Assembly (NCBI RefSeq): GCF_051307055.1
Contig: NZ_CP149994.1
Coordinates: forward strand, 4,340,001 to 4,404,000
Source: Dryocola sp051307055
GTDB lineage: Bacteria; Pseudomonadota; Gammaproteobacteria; Enterobacterales; Enterobacteriaceae
DNA length: 64,000 bases
Reading direction: 5' to 3'
In this document: one piece after another, positions 56,595-64,000 of the stretch
Numbering within the stretch: position 1 is the stretch's first letter
How the letters are laid out: each line of letters starts with the position of its first letter
The notes under the pieces: model-generated
The model's database searches: none
Seen by the model: only the letters and a program-made list of their open reading frames with translations
Told to the model about the DNA's origin: nothing
Made by a program: the position numbers and the translations under genes

Positions 56595-56880
56595 TCTTCT
56601 GTGTATAACTATGCTTAAAAGCTCGTAATAAGCGGTAGTTATCCAAAGAACAACCGCTGTTCACTTTTTGAGTTGTGCATAACTATCGTTTTTGATCCCA
56701 GCTTATACGGTGTGGGATCACCGATCATTCACAGCAAACGATCTATCCCAATCTCTTGATCTCTTTAGCTTAAAAACGGTTATCCACAGCACATGCCGAT
56801 CCTAATAAGAGATCATAATAAAGAGATCTTTAAATAAAAAAGATCTTCTTTTAATTAGTGAGGATCCCAGGACTTTCTCC
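56595..56880. other. oriC: Chromosomal replication origin oriC
   Basis: It lies between mioC and mnmG, in the E. coli arrangement but read in reverse. DnaA boxes: TGTGTATAA (R4 position, 56600-56608), TTATCCAAA (R3, 56639-56647), TGTGCATAA (R2, 56674-56682) and TTATCCACA (R1, 56780-56788). Three AT-rich 13-mers on the mnmG side end in GATC: CTAATAAGAGATC (56802-56814), TAATAAAGAGATC (56816-56828) and AATAAAAAAGATC (56833-56845). GATC sites for Dam/SeqA are dense. Sequence between boxes also follows E. coli (GATCCCAGCTTATACGG, GGATCACCGATCATTCACAG). Confidence 0.95.
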
Positions 56881-56896
56881 ATCGACTAAAGTTGAG

Positions 56897-56902
56897 TAGA
56901 AT
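56897..56902 (+). promoter_or_regulatory. Candidate -10 box of mnmG (gid promoter)
   Basis: TAGAAT, about 50 bases before the mnmG start and just right of the origin 13-mers. Transcription from this promoter helps origin opening in E. coli. Confidence 0.45.
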
Positions 56903-56952
56903 CGCCAACCCGGGAATCAGTCACCCTCCCGTTTAACCACGAGGCAGTTACC

Positions 56953-58842
56953 ATGTTTTATCCAGATCCTTTTGACGTCATCATCATTGGCGGGGGTCAC
57001 GCAGGCACCGAGGCCGCGATGGCCGCGGCCCGAATGGGTCAACAGACCCTTCTTCTGACACACAATATCGACACGCTGGGACAGATGTCCTGCAACCCGG
57101 CGATCGGCGGTATTGGCAAGGGACATCTGGTTAAGGAAGTGGACGCGCTGGGCGGTTTGATGGCGAAAGCGATCGATCATGCCGGTATTCAGTTTAGGAT
57201 ACTAAACGCCAGCAAAGGCCCGGCGGTGCGGGCTACCCGTGCTCAGGCAGACCGCGTGCTATACCGACAGGCCGTGCGCACAGCCCTGGAGAATCAGCCC
57301 AACCTGATGATCTTCCAGCAGGCGGTAGAAGATCTGATTGTGGAAAACGATCGTGTTGTCGGCGCGGTGACCCAAATGGGGCTGAAGTTCCGTGCGAAAG
57401 CCGTTGTGCTGACCGTAGGGACTTTCCTGGATGGCAAAATTCATATCGGGCTGGATAATTACAGCGGCGGCCGGGCCGGCGATCCGCCGTCTATTCCGCT
57501 CTCACGTCGTCTTCGTGAACTGCCGCTGCGCGTCAGCCGCCTGAAAACAGGCACGCCTCCGCGTATTGACGCCCGTACTATCGATTTCAGCGTGCTTGCG
57601 CAGCAGAACGGCGATAACCCGATGCCGGTGTTCTCGTTCATGGGAAATGTGAACCAGCATCCCGCGCAGGTGCCGTGCTACATCACCTACACCAACGAAA
57701 AAACCCACGACGTTATTCGTAATAACCTCGATCGCAGCCCGATGTACGCAGGCGTTATCGAAGGGATTGGTCCCCGTTACTGCCCGTCTATCGAAGATAA
57801 AGTGATGCGTTTCGCCGATCGCAATCAGCATCAAATCTTCCTTGAGCCGGAAGGCCTGACCAGCAACGAAATTTATCCAAACGGCATCTCCACCAGCCTG
57901 CCGTTTGACGTGCAGATGCAGATCGTCCGTTCCATGCAGGGCATGGAAAATGCGAAGATCGTACGTCCGGGCTACGCCATTGAGTACGACTTCTTCGATC
58001 CACGCGATCTGAACCCCACGCTGGAAAGTAAATATATTCAGGGTCTGTTCTTTGCAGGCCAGATTAACGGCACGACAGGTTACGAAGAAGCAGCCGCACA
58101 GGGCCTGCTGGCAGGTCTGAACGCAGGACGCTACTCGGCCGAGAAAGAGGGCTGGGCGCCGCGTCGCGATCAGGCCTACCTTGGCGTGCTGGTAGACGAT
58201 CTTTGCACCCTCGGCACCAAAGAGCCGTACCGCATGTTTACCTCGCGTGCTGAATATCGCCTGATGCTGCGTGAAGATAACGCCGACCTGCGCTTAACCG
58301 CCGCCGGCCGTGAAATGGGCCTGGTGGACGACGAGCGCTGGGCGCGCTTCAACGAAAAACTGGAAAACATCGAGCGTGAGCGCCAGCGTCTGAAAGACAT
58401 CTGGCTGCATCCGCACTCTGAGCAGGTGGAAGAAGTCAACGCGAAGCTGAGTGCGCCGCTGTCGCGTGAAGCTAACGGCGAAGATCTGCTGCGTCGTCCG
58501 GAAATGACCTATGCCGATATGATGCAGCTTTCGGCCTTTGCGCCAGGGCTTGAAGATCGCCAGTCTGCCGAACAGGTAGAGATTCAGGTTAAGTACGAAG
58601 GCTACATCGCGCGCCAGCAGGATGAAATCGACAAGCAGCAGCGTAATGAGAACACCGTGCTGCCGGCTACGCTGGATTATCGCCAGGTAAGCGGGCTCTC
58701 TAACGAGGTGATCGCTAAACTCAACGACCATAAACCTGTTTCTATCGGGCAGGCATCGCGCATTTCAGGGATTACGCCTGCGGCGATATCGATTTTGCTG
58801 GTCTGGCTAAAAAAACAAGGGCTGCTGCGCCGCAGCGCCTGA
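56953..58842 (+). CDS. mnmG: tRNA uridine-34 carboxymethylaminomethyl synthesis enzyme MnmG (GidA)
   Basis: 629 residues, E. coli length. FAD-binding GGGHAGTEAAMAAARMG at residues 13-29, conserved cysteine regions MSCNPAIGGIGKGHLV and PRYCPSIEDK, and GTTGYEEAAAQG for FAD. The helical C-terminal domain binds MnmE and tRNA. With MnmE it makes the cmnm5 modification at the wobble uridine. First gene right of oriC, transcribed away from it. Confidence 0.98.
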   Translation: MFYPDPFDVIIIGGGHAGTEAAMAAARMGQQTLLLTHNIDTLGQMSCNPAIGGIGKGHLVKEVDALGGLMAKAIDHAGIQFRILNASKGPAVRATRAQADRVLYRQAVRTALENQPNLMIFQQAVEDLIVENDRVVGAVTQMGLKFRAKAVVLTVGTFLDGKIHIGLDNYSGGRAGDPPSIPLSRRLRELPLRVSRLKTGTPPRIDARTIDFSVLAQQNGDNPMPVFSFMGNVNQHPAQVPCYITYTNEKTHDVIRNNLDRSPMYAGVIEGIGPRYCPSIEDKVMRFADRNQHQIFLEPEGLTSNEIYPNGISTSLPFDVQMQIVRSMQGMENAKIVRPGYAIEYDFFDPRDLNPTLESKYIQGLFFAGQINGTTGYEEAAAQGLLAGLNAGRYSAEKEGWAPRRDQAYLGVLVDDLCTLGTKEPYRMFTSRAEYRLMLREDNADLRLTAAGREMGLVDDERWARFNEKLENIERERQRLKDIWLHPHSEQVEEVNAKLSAPLSREANGEDLLRRPEMTYADMMQLSAFAPGLEDRQSAEQVEIQVKYEGYIARQQDEIDKQQRNENTVLPATLDYRQVSGLSNEVIAKLNDHKPVSIGQASRISGITPAAISILLVWLKKQGLLRRSA

Positions 58843-58856
58843 AAATAGTCGATACG

Positions 58857-58884
58857 GGCCAGGATTTCCTGGCCCCTTTTTTTG
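58857..58884 (+). terminator. Terminator-like hairpin between mnmG and rsmG
   Basis: GGGCCAGG-ATTT-CCTGGCCC and a seven-T run, 15 bases after the mnmG stop. It should lower read-through to rsmG. Confidence 0.85.
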
Positions 58885-58900
58885 ATGGATTGTGAAGATC

Positions 58901-59524
58901 GTGCTTAATAAATTGTCTCGTCTGCTGGATAACGCAGGCATTACGCTTCCGGAAAATCAGAAGCAACAGCTGGTGGGTTACGTTGAGCTGCTCCACAAAT
59001 GGAACAAAGCCTATAACCTGACCTCGGTACGCGATCCTGAAGAAATGCTGGTTCGGCATATTCTCGACAGCATCGTTGTTGAACCACATTTGCAGGGAAC
59101 GCGTTTTATTGATGTGGGCACGGGGCCTGGCCTGCCGGGCATTCCGCTGGCTATCGTCCGTCCGGACGCTCATTTCACCCTGCTCGATAGCTTAGGCAAG
59201 CGCGTGCGCTTCCTGCGCCAGGTTCAGCATGAGCTGCAGCTTGAGAACGTCACGCCGGTTCAAAGCCGCGTGGAGACATTCCCTGCCGAACCCGGGTTTG
59301 ACGGCGTTATTAGCCGTGCGTTCGCTTCCCTGACGGATATGGTGAGCTGGTGCCATCATCTACCGGCGGAACATGGTTGCTTCTATGCGCTTAAAGGGCT
59401 GCGCCCGGATGATGAGATTGCAGCGCTGCCGGAGGCGTTCAGCATCAAAGAGATTGTTCGTCTGCAGGTGCCTGCGCTTGATGGCGAGCGCCATCTGGTG
59501 ATTATTAAGCCAAACAGAACTTAA
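58901..59524 (+). CDS. rsmG: 16S rRNA (guanine-527-N7)-methyltransferase RsmG (GidB)
   Basis: 207 residues from a GTG at 58901 (product MLNKLSRLLDNAGI), matching the E. coli length; a GTG at 58892 would add three residues. SAM-binding motif FIDVGTGPGLPGIPLA (about residue 68) and conserved SLGKRVRFLRQVQHEL. Methylates G527 near the streptomycin site; loss gives low-level streptomycin resistance in many species. Confidence 0.97.
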   Translation: MLNKLSRLLDNAGITLPENQKQQLVGYVELLHKWNKAYNLTSVRDPEEMLVRHILDSIVVEPHLQGTRFIDVGTGPGLPGIPLAIVRPDAHFTLLDSLGKRVRFLRQVQHELQLENVTPVQSRVETFPAEPGFDGVISRAFASLTDMVSWCHHLPAEHGCFYALKGLRPDDEIAALPEAFSIKEIVRLQVPALDGERHLVIIKPNRT

Positions 59525-59729
59525 TATTTATCAAAAAAAGTAGGAAAAAGGGTGTTGCATCAGGGTTAAATATACGGCGGTTTTTTGCTGGCACAGTTAG
59601 TTACATTTAACTGAATTGCAACAAAAAATCTTCTAATTTTTAACTGCCGCCGCATTGTTAACGGTGAGAATAGTCAACCACGAAAATATAAACCTGCTAA
59701 AAATCCATAAGTAGAATGAAATATAAAGA

Positions 59730-59745
59730 TGTTAAACGTTTAACA
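59730..59745. promoter_or_regulatory. Perfect 16-bp palindrome, possible operator
   Basis: TGTTAAACGTTTAACA reads the same on both strands. Its AAACGTTT centre is shared with LacI-family operators such as those of RbsR. It lies about 290 bases upstream of the atp -10. Regulator unknown. Confidence 0.4.
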
Positions 59746-60023
59746 AAAATGTCAATGAATGGTTTTTACGGTGTTGCGCTTTGTTTTCAAAAGAGTGCGT
59801 CGTAATCAGCTTATTTATCAGTCATCTGCGGTTAGCACTTTAAGAGACAGACAAACGTATGGCGGATATGAGATGTCTAATATGTGATCCGGGGCACGCT
59901 TTGTTGGGCGGCAAAACGGCTTATTTGCACTTTTTCAGAAAATACCCGGGTTTGGTGAAAAGTTGAAAAATAAGCCTGCAGAAAATTAATTAAACATTTG
60001 TTCACCTTTTTGCTACTTATTGT

Positions 60024-60051
60024 TTGAAATCACGGGGCCGCACCGTATAAT
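60024..60051 (+). promoter_or_regulatory. Promoter of the atp operon
   Basis: -35 TTGAAA (60024-60029), 16-base spacer, -10 TATAAT (60046-60051), about 90 bases before atpI. A strong sigma-70 promoter suited to constitutive ATP synthase expression. Confidence 0.8.
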
Positions 60052-60142
60052 TTGCTCGCTTTTTGAGGCTTGACTCTGAGCCGCAAAGACAGTTTTATAC
60101 GACACGCGACATACCCCTAAAGGAGCAGGAGTAAGAAACGTA

Positions 60143-60523
60143 ATGTCAGTGTCGCTCTTGAGTTGGAACGTGGCCCGTAAGCTTCTGTTCATCCAGCTTC
60201 TGGCAGTAATGGCAATCGGACTGCTGTTTTGCCTCAAAGACCCCTCCTGGGGCGCTTCTGCGGTTAGCGGAGGTCTGGCAGCCTGGCTGCCTAACGTATT
60301 GTTTATGATTTTTGCCTGGCGTCATCAGGCGCATACACCTGCTAAAGGCCGTGTGGCCTGGACATTCGCCATCGGTGAAGTGCTAAAGGTGGTTGCGGGT
60401 TTTATCATTCTGGTGGTGGCGCTGGCAGGCTTTAAGGCGGTGGTTTTACCGCTGATAGTGACGTGGGTTTCGGTGCTGGTTGTGCAGATACTCGCACCAG
60501 CTGTAATTAACAACAAAGGGTAA
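60143..60523 (+). CDS. atpI: ATP synthase accessory protein AtpI
   Basis: 126 residues with four membrane helices (for example LLFIQLLAVMAIGLLFCL and VVAGFIILVVALAGF). First gene of the operon; thought to assist c-ring assembly or magnesium supply, and not essential in E. coli. Start behind AAAGGAGCAGGAG. Confidence 0.96.
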   Translation: MSVSLLSWNVARKLLFIQLLAVMAIGLLFCLKDPSWGASAVSGGLAAWLPNVLFMIFAWRHQAHTPAKGRVAWTFAIGEVLKVVAGFIILVVALAGFKAVVLPLIVTWVSVLVVQILAPAVINNKG

Positions 60524-60531
60524 GAGGCATC

Positions 60532-61350
<819 letters not shown>

Positions 61351-61398
61351 TTTTACTTACCACTACTGCGTTTTAACTGAAACAAACTGGAGACTGTC

Positions 61399-61638
<240 letters not shown>

Positions 61639-61699
61639 TGAGCGTTGCTTAAGATACCAAGCAATATCAGAACGTTAACTAACAAAGAGGCATTGTGCT

Positions 61700-62170
61700 G
61701 TGAATCTTAACGCAACAATCCTCGGCCAGGCCATCGCGTTTGTCCTGTTTGTTCTGTTCTGCATGAAGTATGTATGGCCGCCGTTAATGGCTGCCATTGA
61801 GAAACGTCAAAAAGAAATTGCTGACGGCCTCGCTTCCGCAGAACGTGCACATAAGGACCTTGACCTTGCAAAGGCCAGCGCGACCGACCAGCTGAAAAAA
61901 GCCAAAGCAGAAGCTCAGGTGATTATTGAACAGGCGAACAAACGCCGTGCTCAAATCGTTGAAGAAGCTAAAACCGAGGCAGAGCAGGAACGCAACAAAA
62001 TCGTCGCACAGGCTCAGGCAGAAATCGACGCGGAGCGTAAACGCGCTCGCGAAGAATTACGCAAGCAAGTTGCTCTGCTGGCTATCGCCGGTGCCGAGAA
62101 GATCATTGAACGTTCCGTAGATGAAGCTGCTAACAGCGACATCGTTGATAAACTGGTCGCTGAACTGTAA
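61700..62170 (+). CDS. atpF: ATP synthase Fo subunit b
   Basis: 156 residues with a GTG start, as in E. coli. One N-terminal membrane helix (ILGQAIAFVLFVLFCMKYVW) and a long charged coiled coil (EKRQKEIADGLASAERAHKD on) that forms the peripheral stalk and ends by binding delta. Confidence 0.98.
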   Translation: MNLNATILGQAIAFVLFVLFCMKYVWPPLMAAIEKRQKEIADGLASAERAHKDLDLAKASATDQLKKAKAEAQVIIEQANKRRAQIVEEAKTEAEQERNKIVAQAQAEIDAERKRAREELRKQVALLAIAGAEKIIERSVDEAANSDIVDKLVAEL

Positions 62171-62184
62171 GGAGGGAGGGGCTG

Positions 62185-62718
62185 ATGTCTGAATTTGTTA
62201 CTGTAGCTCGCCCCTACGCCAAAGCAGCTTTTGACTTTGCCGTCGAACACCAGAGCGTCGATAACTGGCAGCATATGCTGGCTTTCGCCGCCGAGGTGTC
62301 TAAAAACGAAGAAATGGCAGAGCTACTCTCCGGAGCCCTGGCTCCGGAAACGCTCTCTGAGTCGTTTATTACTATCTGTGGTGACCAGCTCGACGCCAAC
62401 GGCCAGAACCTGATCCGGGTGATGGCTGAAAACGGGCGTCTGAAGGTTCTTCCTGATGTTCTTGAGCAATTCGTGCAACTGCGTGCAGCCCGGGAGGCCA
62501 CGGTTGAAGTCGAAGTGACTTCCGCCAGCGCACTGAGTGAAGCACAGCTCTCGAAAATCAGCGCCGCGATGGAAAAACGTCTGTCACGCAAAGTGAAGCT
62601 GAATTGCAAAATTGACAAGTCTGTAATGGCAGGTGTCATCATCCGTGCGGGTGATATGGTCATTGATGGCAGCGTACGCGGCCGTCTCGATCGCCTGACA
62701 GACGTCTTGCAGTCTTAA
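62185..62718 (+). CDS. atpH: ATP synthase F1 subunit delta
   Basis: 177 residues, E. coli length. Conserved N-terminal helical domain (TVARPYAKAAFDFAVEHQSV) that caps the alpha subunits, and C-terminal VKLNCKIDKSVMAGVIIRAGD, which binds the b dimer. Preceded by GGAGGGAGGGG. Confidence 0.98.
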   Translation: MSEFVTVARPYAKAAFDFAVEHQSVDNWQHMLAFAAEVSKNEEMAELLSGALAPETLSESFITICGDQLDANGQNLIRVMAENGRLKVLPDVLEQFVQLRAAREATVEVEVTSASALSEAQLSKISAAMEKRLSRKVKLNCKIDKSVMAGVIIRAGDMVIDGSVRGRLDRLTDVLQS

Positions 62719-62730
62719 GGGGACTGGAGC

Positions 62731-64000
62731 ATGCAACTGAATTCCACCGAAATCAGCGAACTGATCAAGCAGCGCATTGCTCAGTTCAATGTAGTGAGCG
62801 AAGCTCACAACGAAGGTACTATTGTTTCCGTAAGTGACGGTATCATCCGCGTACACGGCCTGGCCGATGTGATGCAGGGTGAGATGATCTCCCTGCCGGG
62901 TAACCGTTACGCCATTGCACTGAACCTCGAGCGCGACTCCGTAGGTGCGGTAGTAATGGGGCCGTACGCTGACCTTGCCGAAGGCATGAAGGTTAAGTGT
63001 ACCGGCCGTATTCTTGAAGTTCCTGTCGGTCGTGGCCTGCTGGGCCGCGTGGTGAACACCCTGGGTGCGCCAATCGACGGTAAAGGTCCGCTTGAGCATG
63101 ACGGCTTCTCGGCCGTTGAAGCGATTGCACCGGGCGTAATCGAGCGTCAGTCCGTAGACCAGCCGGTTCAGACCGGCTATAAGTCTGTTGATGCCATGAT
63201 TCCAATCGGCCGTGGTCAGCGTGAGCTGGTCATCGGCGACCGTCAGACCGGTAAAACCGCGCTGGCGATCGATGCCATCATCAACCAGCGTGATTCCGGC
63301 ATCAAATGTATCTATGTTGCCATCGGCCAGAAAGCGTCCACCATTTCTAACGTGGTGCGTAAACTGGAAGAGCACGGCGCACTGGAAAACACCATCGTTG
63401 TTGTTGCGACGGCATCAGAATCTGCTGCGCTGCAATACCTGGCGCCGTACTCCGGTTGCGCAATGGGTGAATACTTCCGTGACCGCGGTGAAGATGCGCT
63501 GATCGTTTATGACGATCTGTCTAAACAGGCCGTTGCTTATCGTCAGATTTCCCTGCTGCTTCGTCGTCCGCCAGGTCGTGAAGCTTATCCGGGCGACGTT
63601 TTCTATCTCCACTCCCGTCTGCTGGAACGTGCTGCGCGTGTTAACGCCGAATACGTTGAAGCATTCACTAAGGGTGAAGTGAAAGGCAAAACCGGCTCTC
63701 TGACCGCGCTTCCGATCATCGAAACGCAGGCAGGCGACGTTTCCGCGTTCGTTCCGACCAACGTAATTTCCATTACCGATGGTCAGATCTTCCTGGAATC
63801 CAACCTGTTTAACGCCGGTATTCGTCCTGCGGTTAACCCGGGTATTTCCGTATCCCGTGTTGGTGGTGCTGCTCAGACCAAGATCATGAAAAAACTGTCC
63901 GGTGGTATCCGTACCGCGCTGGCACAGTACCGTGAACTTGCTGCGTTCTCTCAGTTTGCATCCGACCTTGACGATGCGACCCGTAAGCAGCTGAGCCACG
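62731..64000 (+). CDS. atpA: ATP synthase F1 subunit alpha, N-terminal part (partial at window edge)
   Basis: About 423 of the expected 513 codons are present; the frame is open to the window end. It begins MQLNSTEISELIKQRIAQFN after GGGGACTGGAGC. The P-loop GDRQTGKTALAID (about residue 169) and the catalytic-interface arginine region NPGISVSRVGGAAQT (Arg-376 region) are visible. Alpha subunits hold the non-catalytic nucleotide sites of F1 and contribute the arginine finger. Confidence 0.98.
   Translation, partial: MQLNSTEISELIKQRIAQFNVVSEAHNEGTIVSVSDGIIRVHGLADVMQGEMISLPGNRYAIALNLERDSVGAVVMGPYADLAEGMKVKCTGRILEVPVGRGLLGRVVNTLGAPIDGKGPLEHDGFSAVEAIAPGVIERQSVDQPVQTGYKSVDAMIPIGRGQRELVIGDRQTGKTALAIDAIINQRDSGIKCIYVAIGQKASTISNVVRKLEEHGALENTIVVVATASESAALQYLAPYSGCAMGEYFRDRGEDALIVYDDLSKQAVAYRQISLLLRRPPGREAYPGDVFYLHSRLLERAARVNAEYVEAFTKGEVKGKTGSLTALPIIETQAGDVSAFVPTNVISITDGQIFLESNLFNAGIRPAVNPGISVSRVGGAAQTKIMKKLSGGIRTALAQYRELAAFSQFASDLDDATRKQLSH

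Larger units (their letters stand above)
59525..60142. other. AT-rich gap between rsmG and the atp operon
   Basis: 618 bases without a supportable gene; visibly AT-rich. It holds a perfect 16-bp palindrome (59730-59745) and the atp promoter near its right end. I see no RNA gene or coherent reading frame. E. coli has a gap of similar size here. Confidence 0.6.

Overview
This window is core chromosome of a member of the Enterobacteriaceae, related to Escherichia, Salmonella, Enterobacter and Klebsiella. Almost every protein looks like a close orthologue of an E. coli K-12 protein and has the same or nearly the same length. Spot 42 RNA matches my memory of the E. coli molecule base for base. Even so, the gene order, the intact rph and the missing gltS, dinD, yihF and hsrA show that it is not E. 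coli K-12. I cannot name the genus from sequence alone. I see no prophage, insertion sequence, CRISPR array or defence island. The interest lies in gene order, small features and the replication origin.

Layout. (1) 1-16.6 kb: coaBC (partial), dut, slmA, pyrE-rph, yicC, an unrecognised small gene, yicG, ligB, gmk-rpoZ-spoT-trmH-recG, xanP and yicH. This is the '82 minute' E. coli block of nucleotide metabolism, stringent response and recombination genes. (2) 16.6-36.9 kb: madA/fabY, dtd, yihY, yihX, typA, glnA-glnL-glnG, hemN, a small membrane ORF, yihI, csrC, engB, spf, polA, yihG, dsbA, srkA, yihD, mobA-mobB. This is the '87 minute' block. (3) 36.9-42.5 kb: one rRNA operon on the minus strand (16S, tRNA-Glu, 23S, 5S) with P1/P2 promoters. 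(4) 42.5-56.6 kb: yieP, rbsDACBKR, kup, ravA-viaA, asnA, asnC, mioC. (5) 56.6-56.9 kb: oriC, with DnaA boxes and three AT-rich 13-mers. (6) 56.9-64 kb: mnmG, rsmG and the ATP synthase operon atpIBEFHA, with atpA cut by the window edge.

How it fits together. Replication starts near 56.7 kb, and the rRNA, rbs and atp operons run away from it. Three regulatory circuits are visible: nitrogen control of glnALG (tandem NtrC sites and a sigma-54 promoter), pyrimidine attenuation of pyrE behind rph, and RbsR operators on the ribose operon. Two regulatory RNAs, CsrC and Spot 42, flank engB.

Main genome-scale observation. Relative to E. coli K-12 two junctions are new. yicH is joined to madA/yiiD. The rRNA operon joins the rrnC left flank (yieP, tRNA-Glu spacer) to the rrnA right flank (mobB), so the hdfR-to-hemG interval is not between them. 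This pattern is expected from rrn-mediated recombination plus an inversion around the origin. No clearly undescribed multi-gene system is present. The best small novelties are a 58-codon membrane ORF upstream of hemN, a degenerate tRNA-Glu 3' copy in the rRNA spacer, the unknown 129-residue gene at the dinD position, a possible short transcript upstream of yihG, and a 16-bp palindrome upstream of the atp operon.
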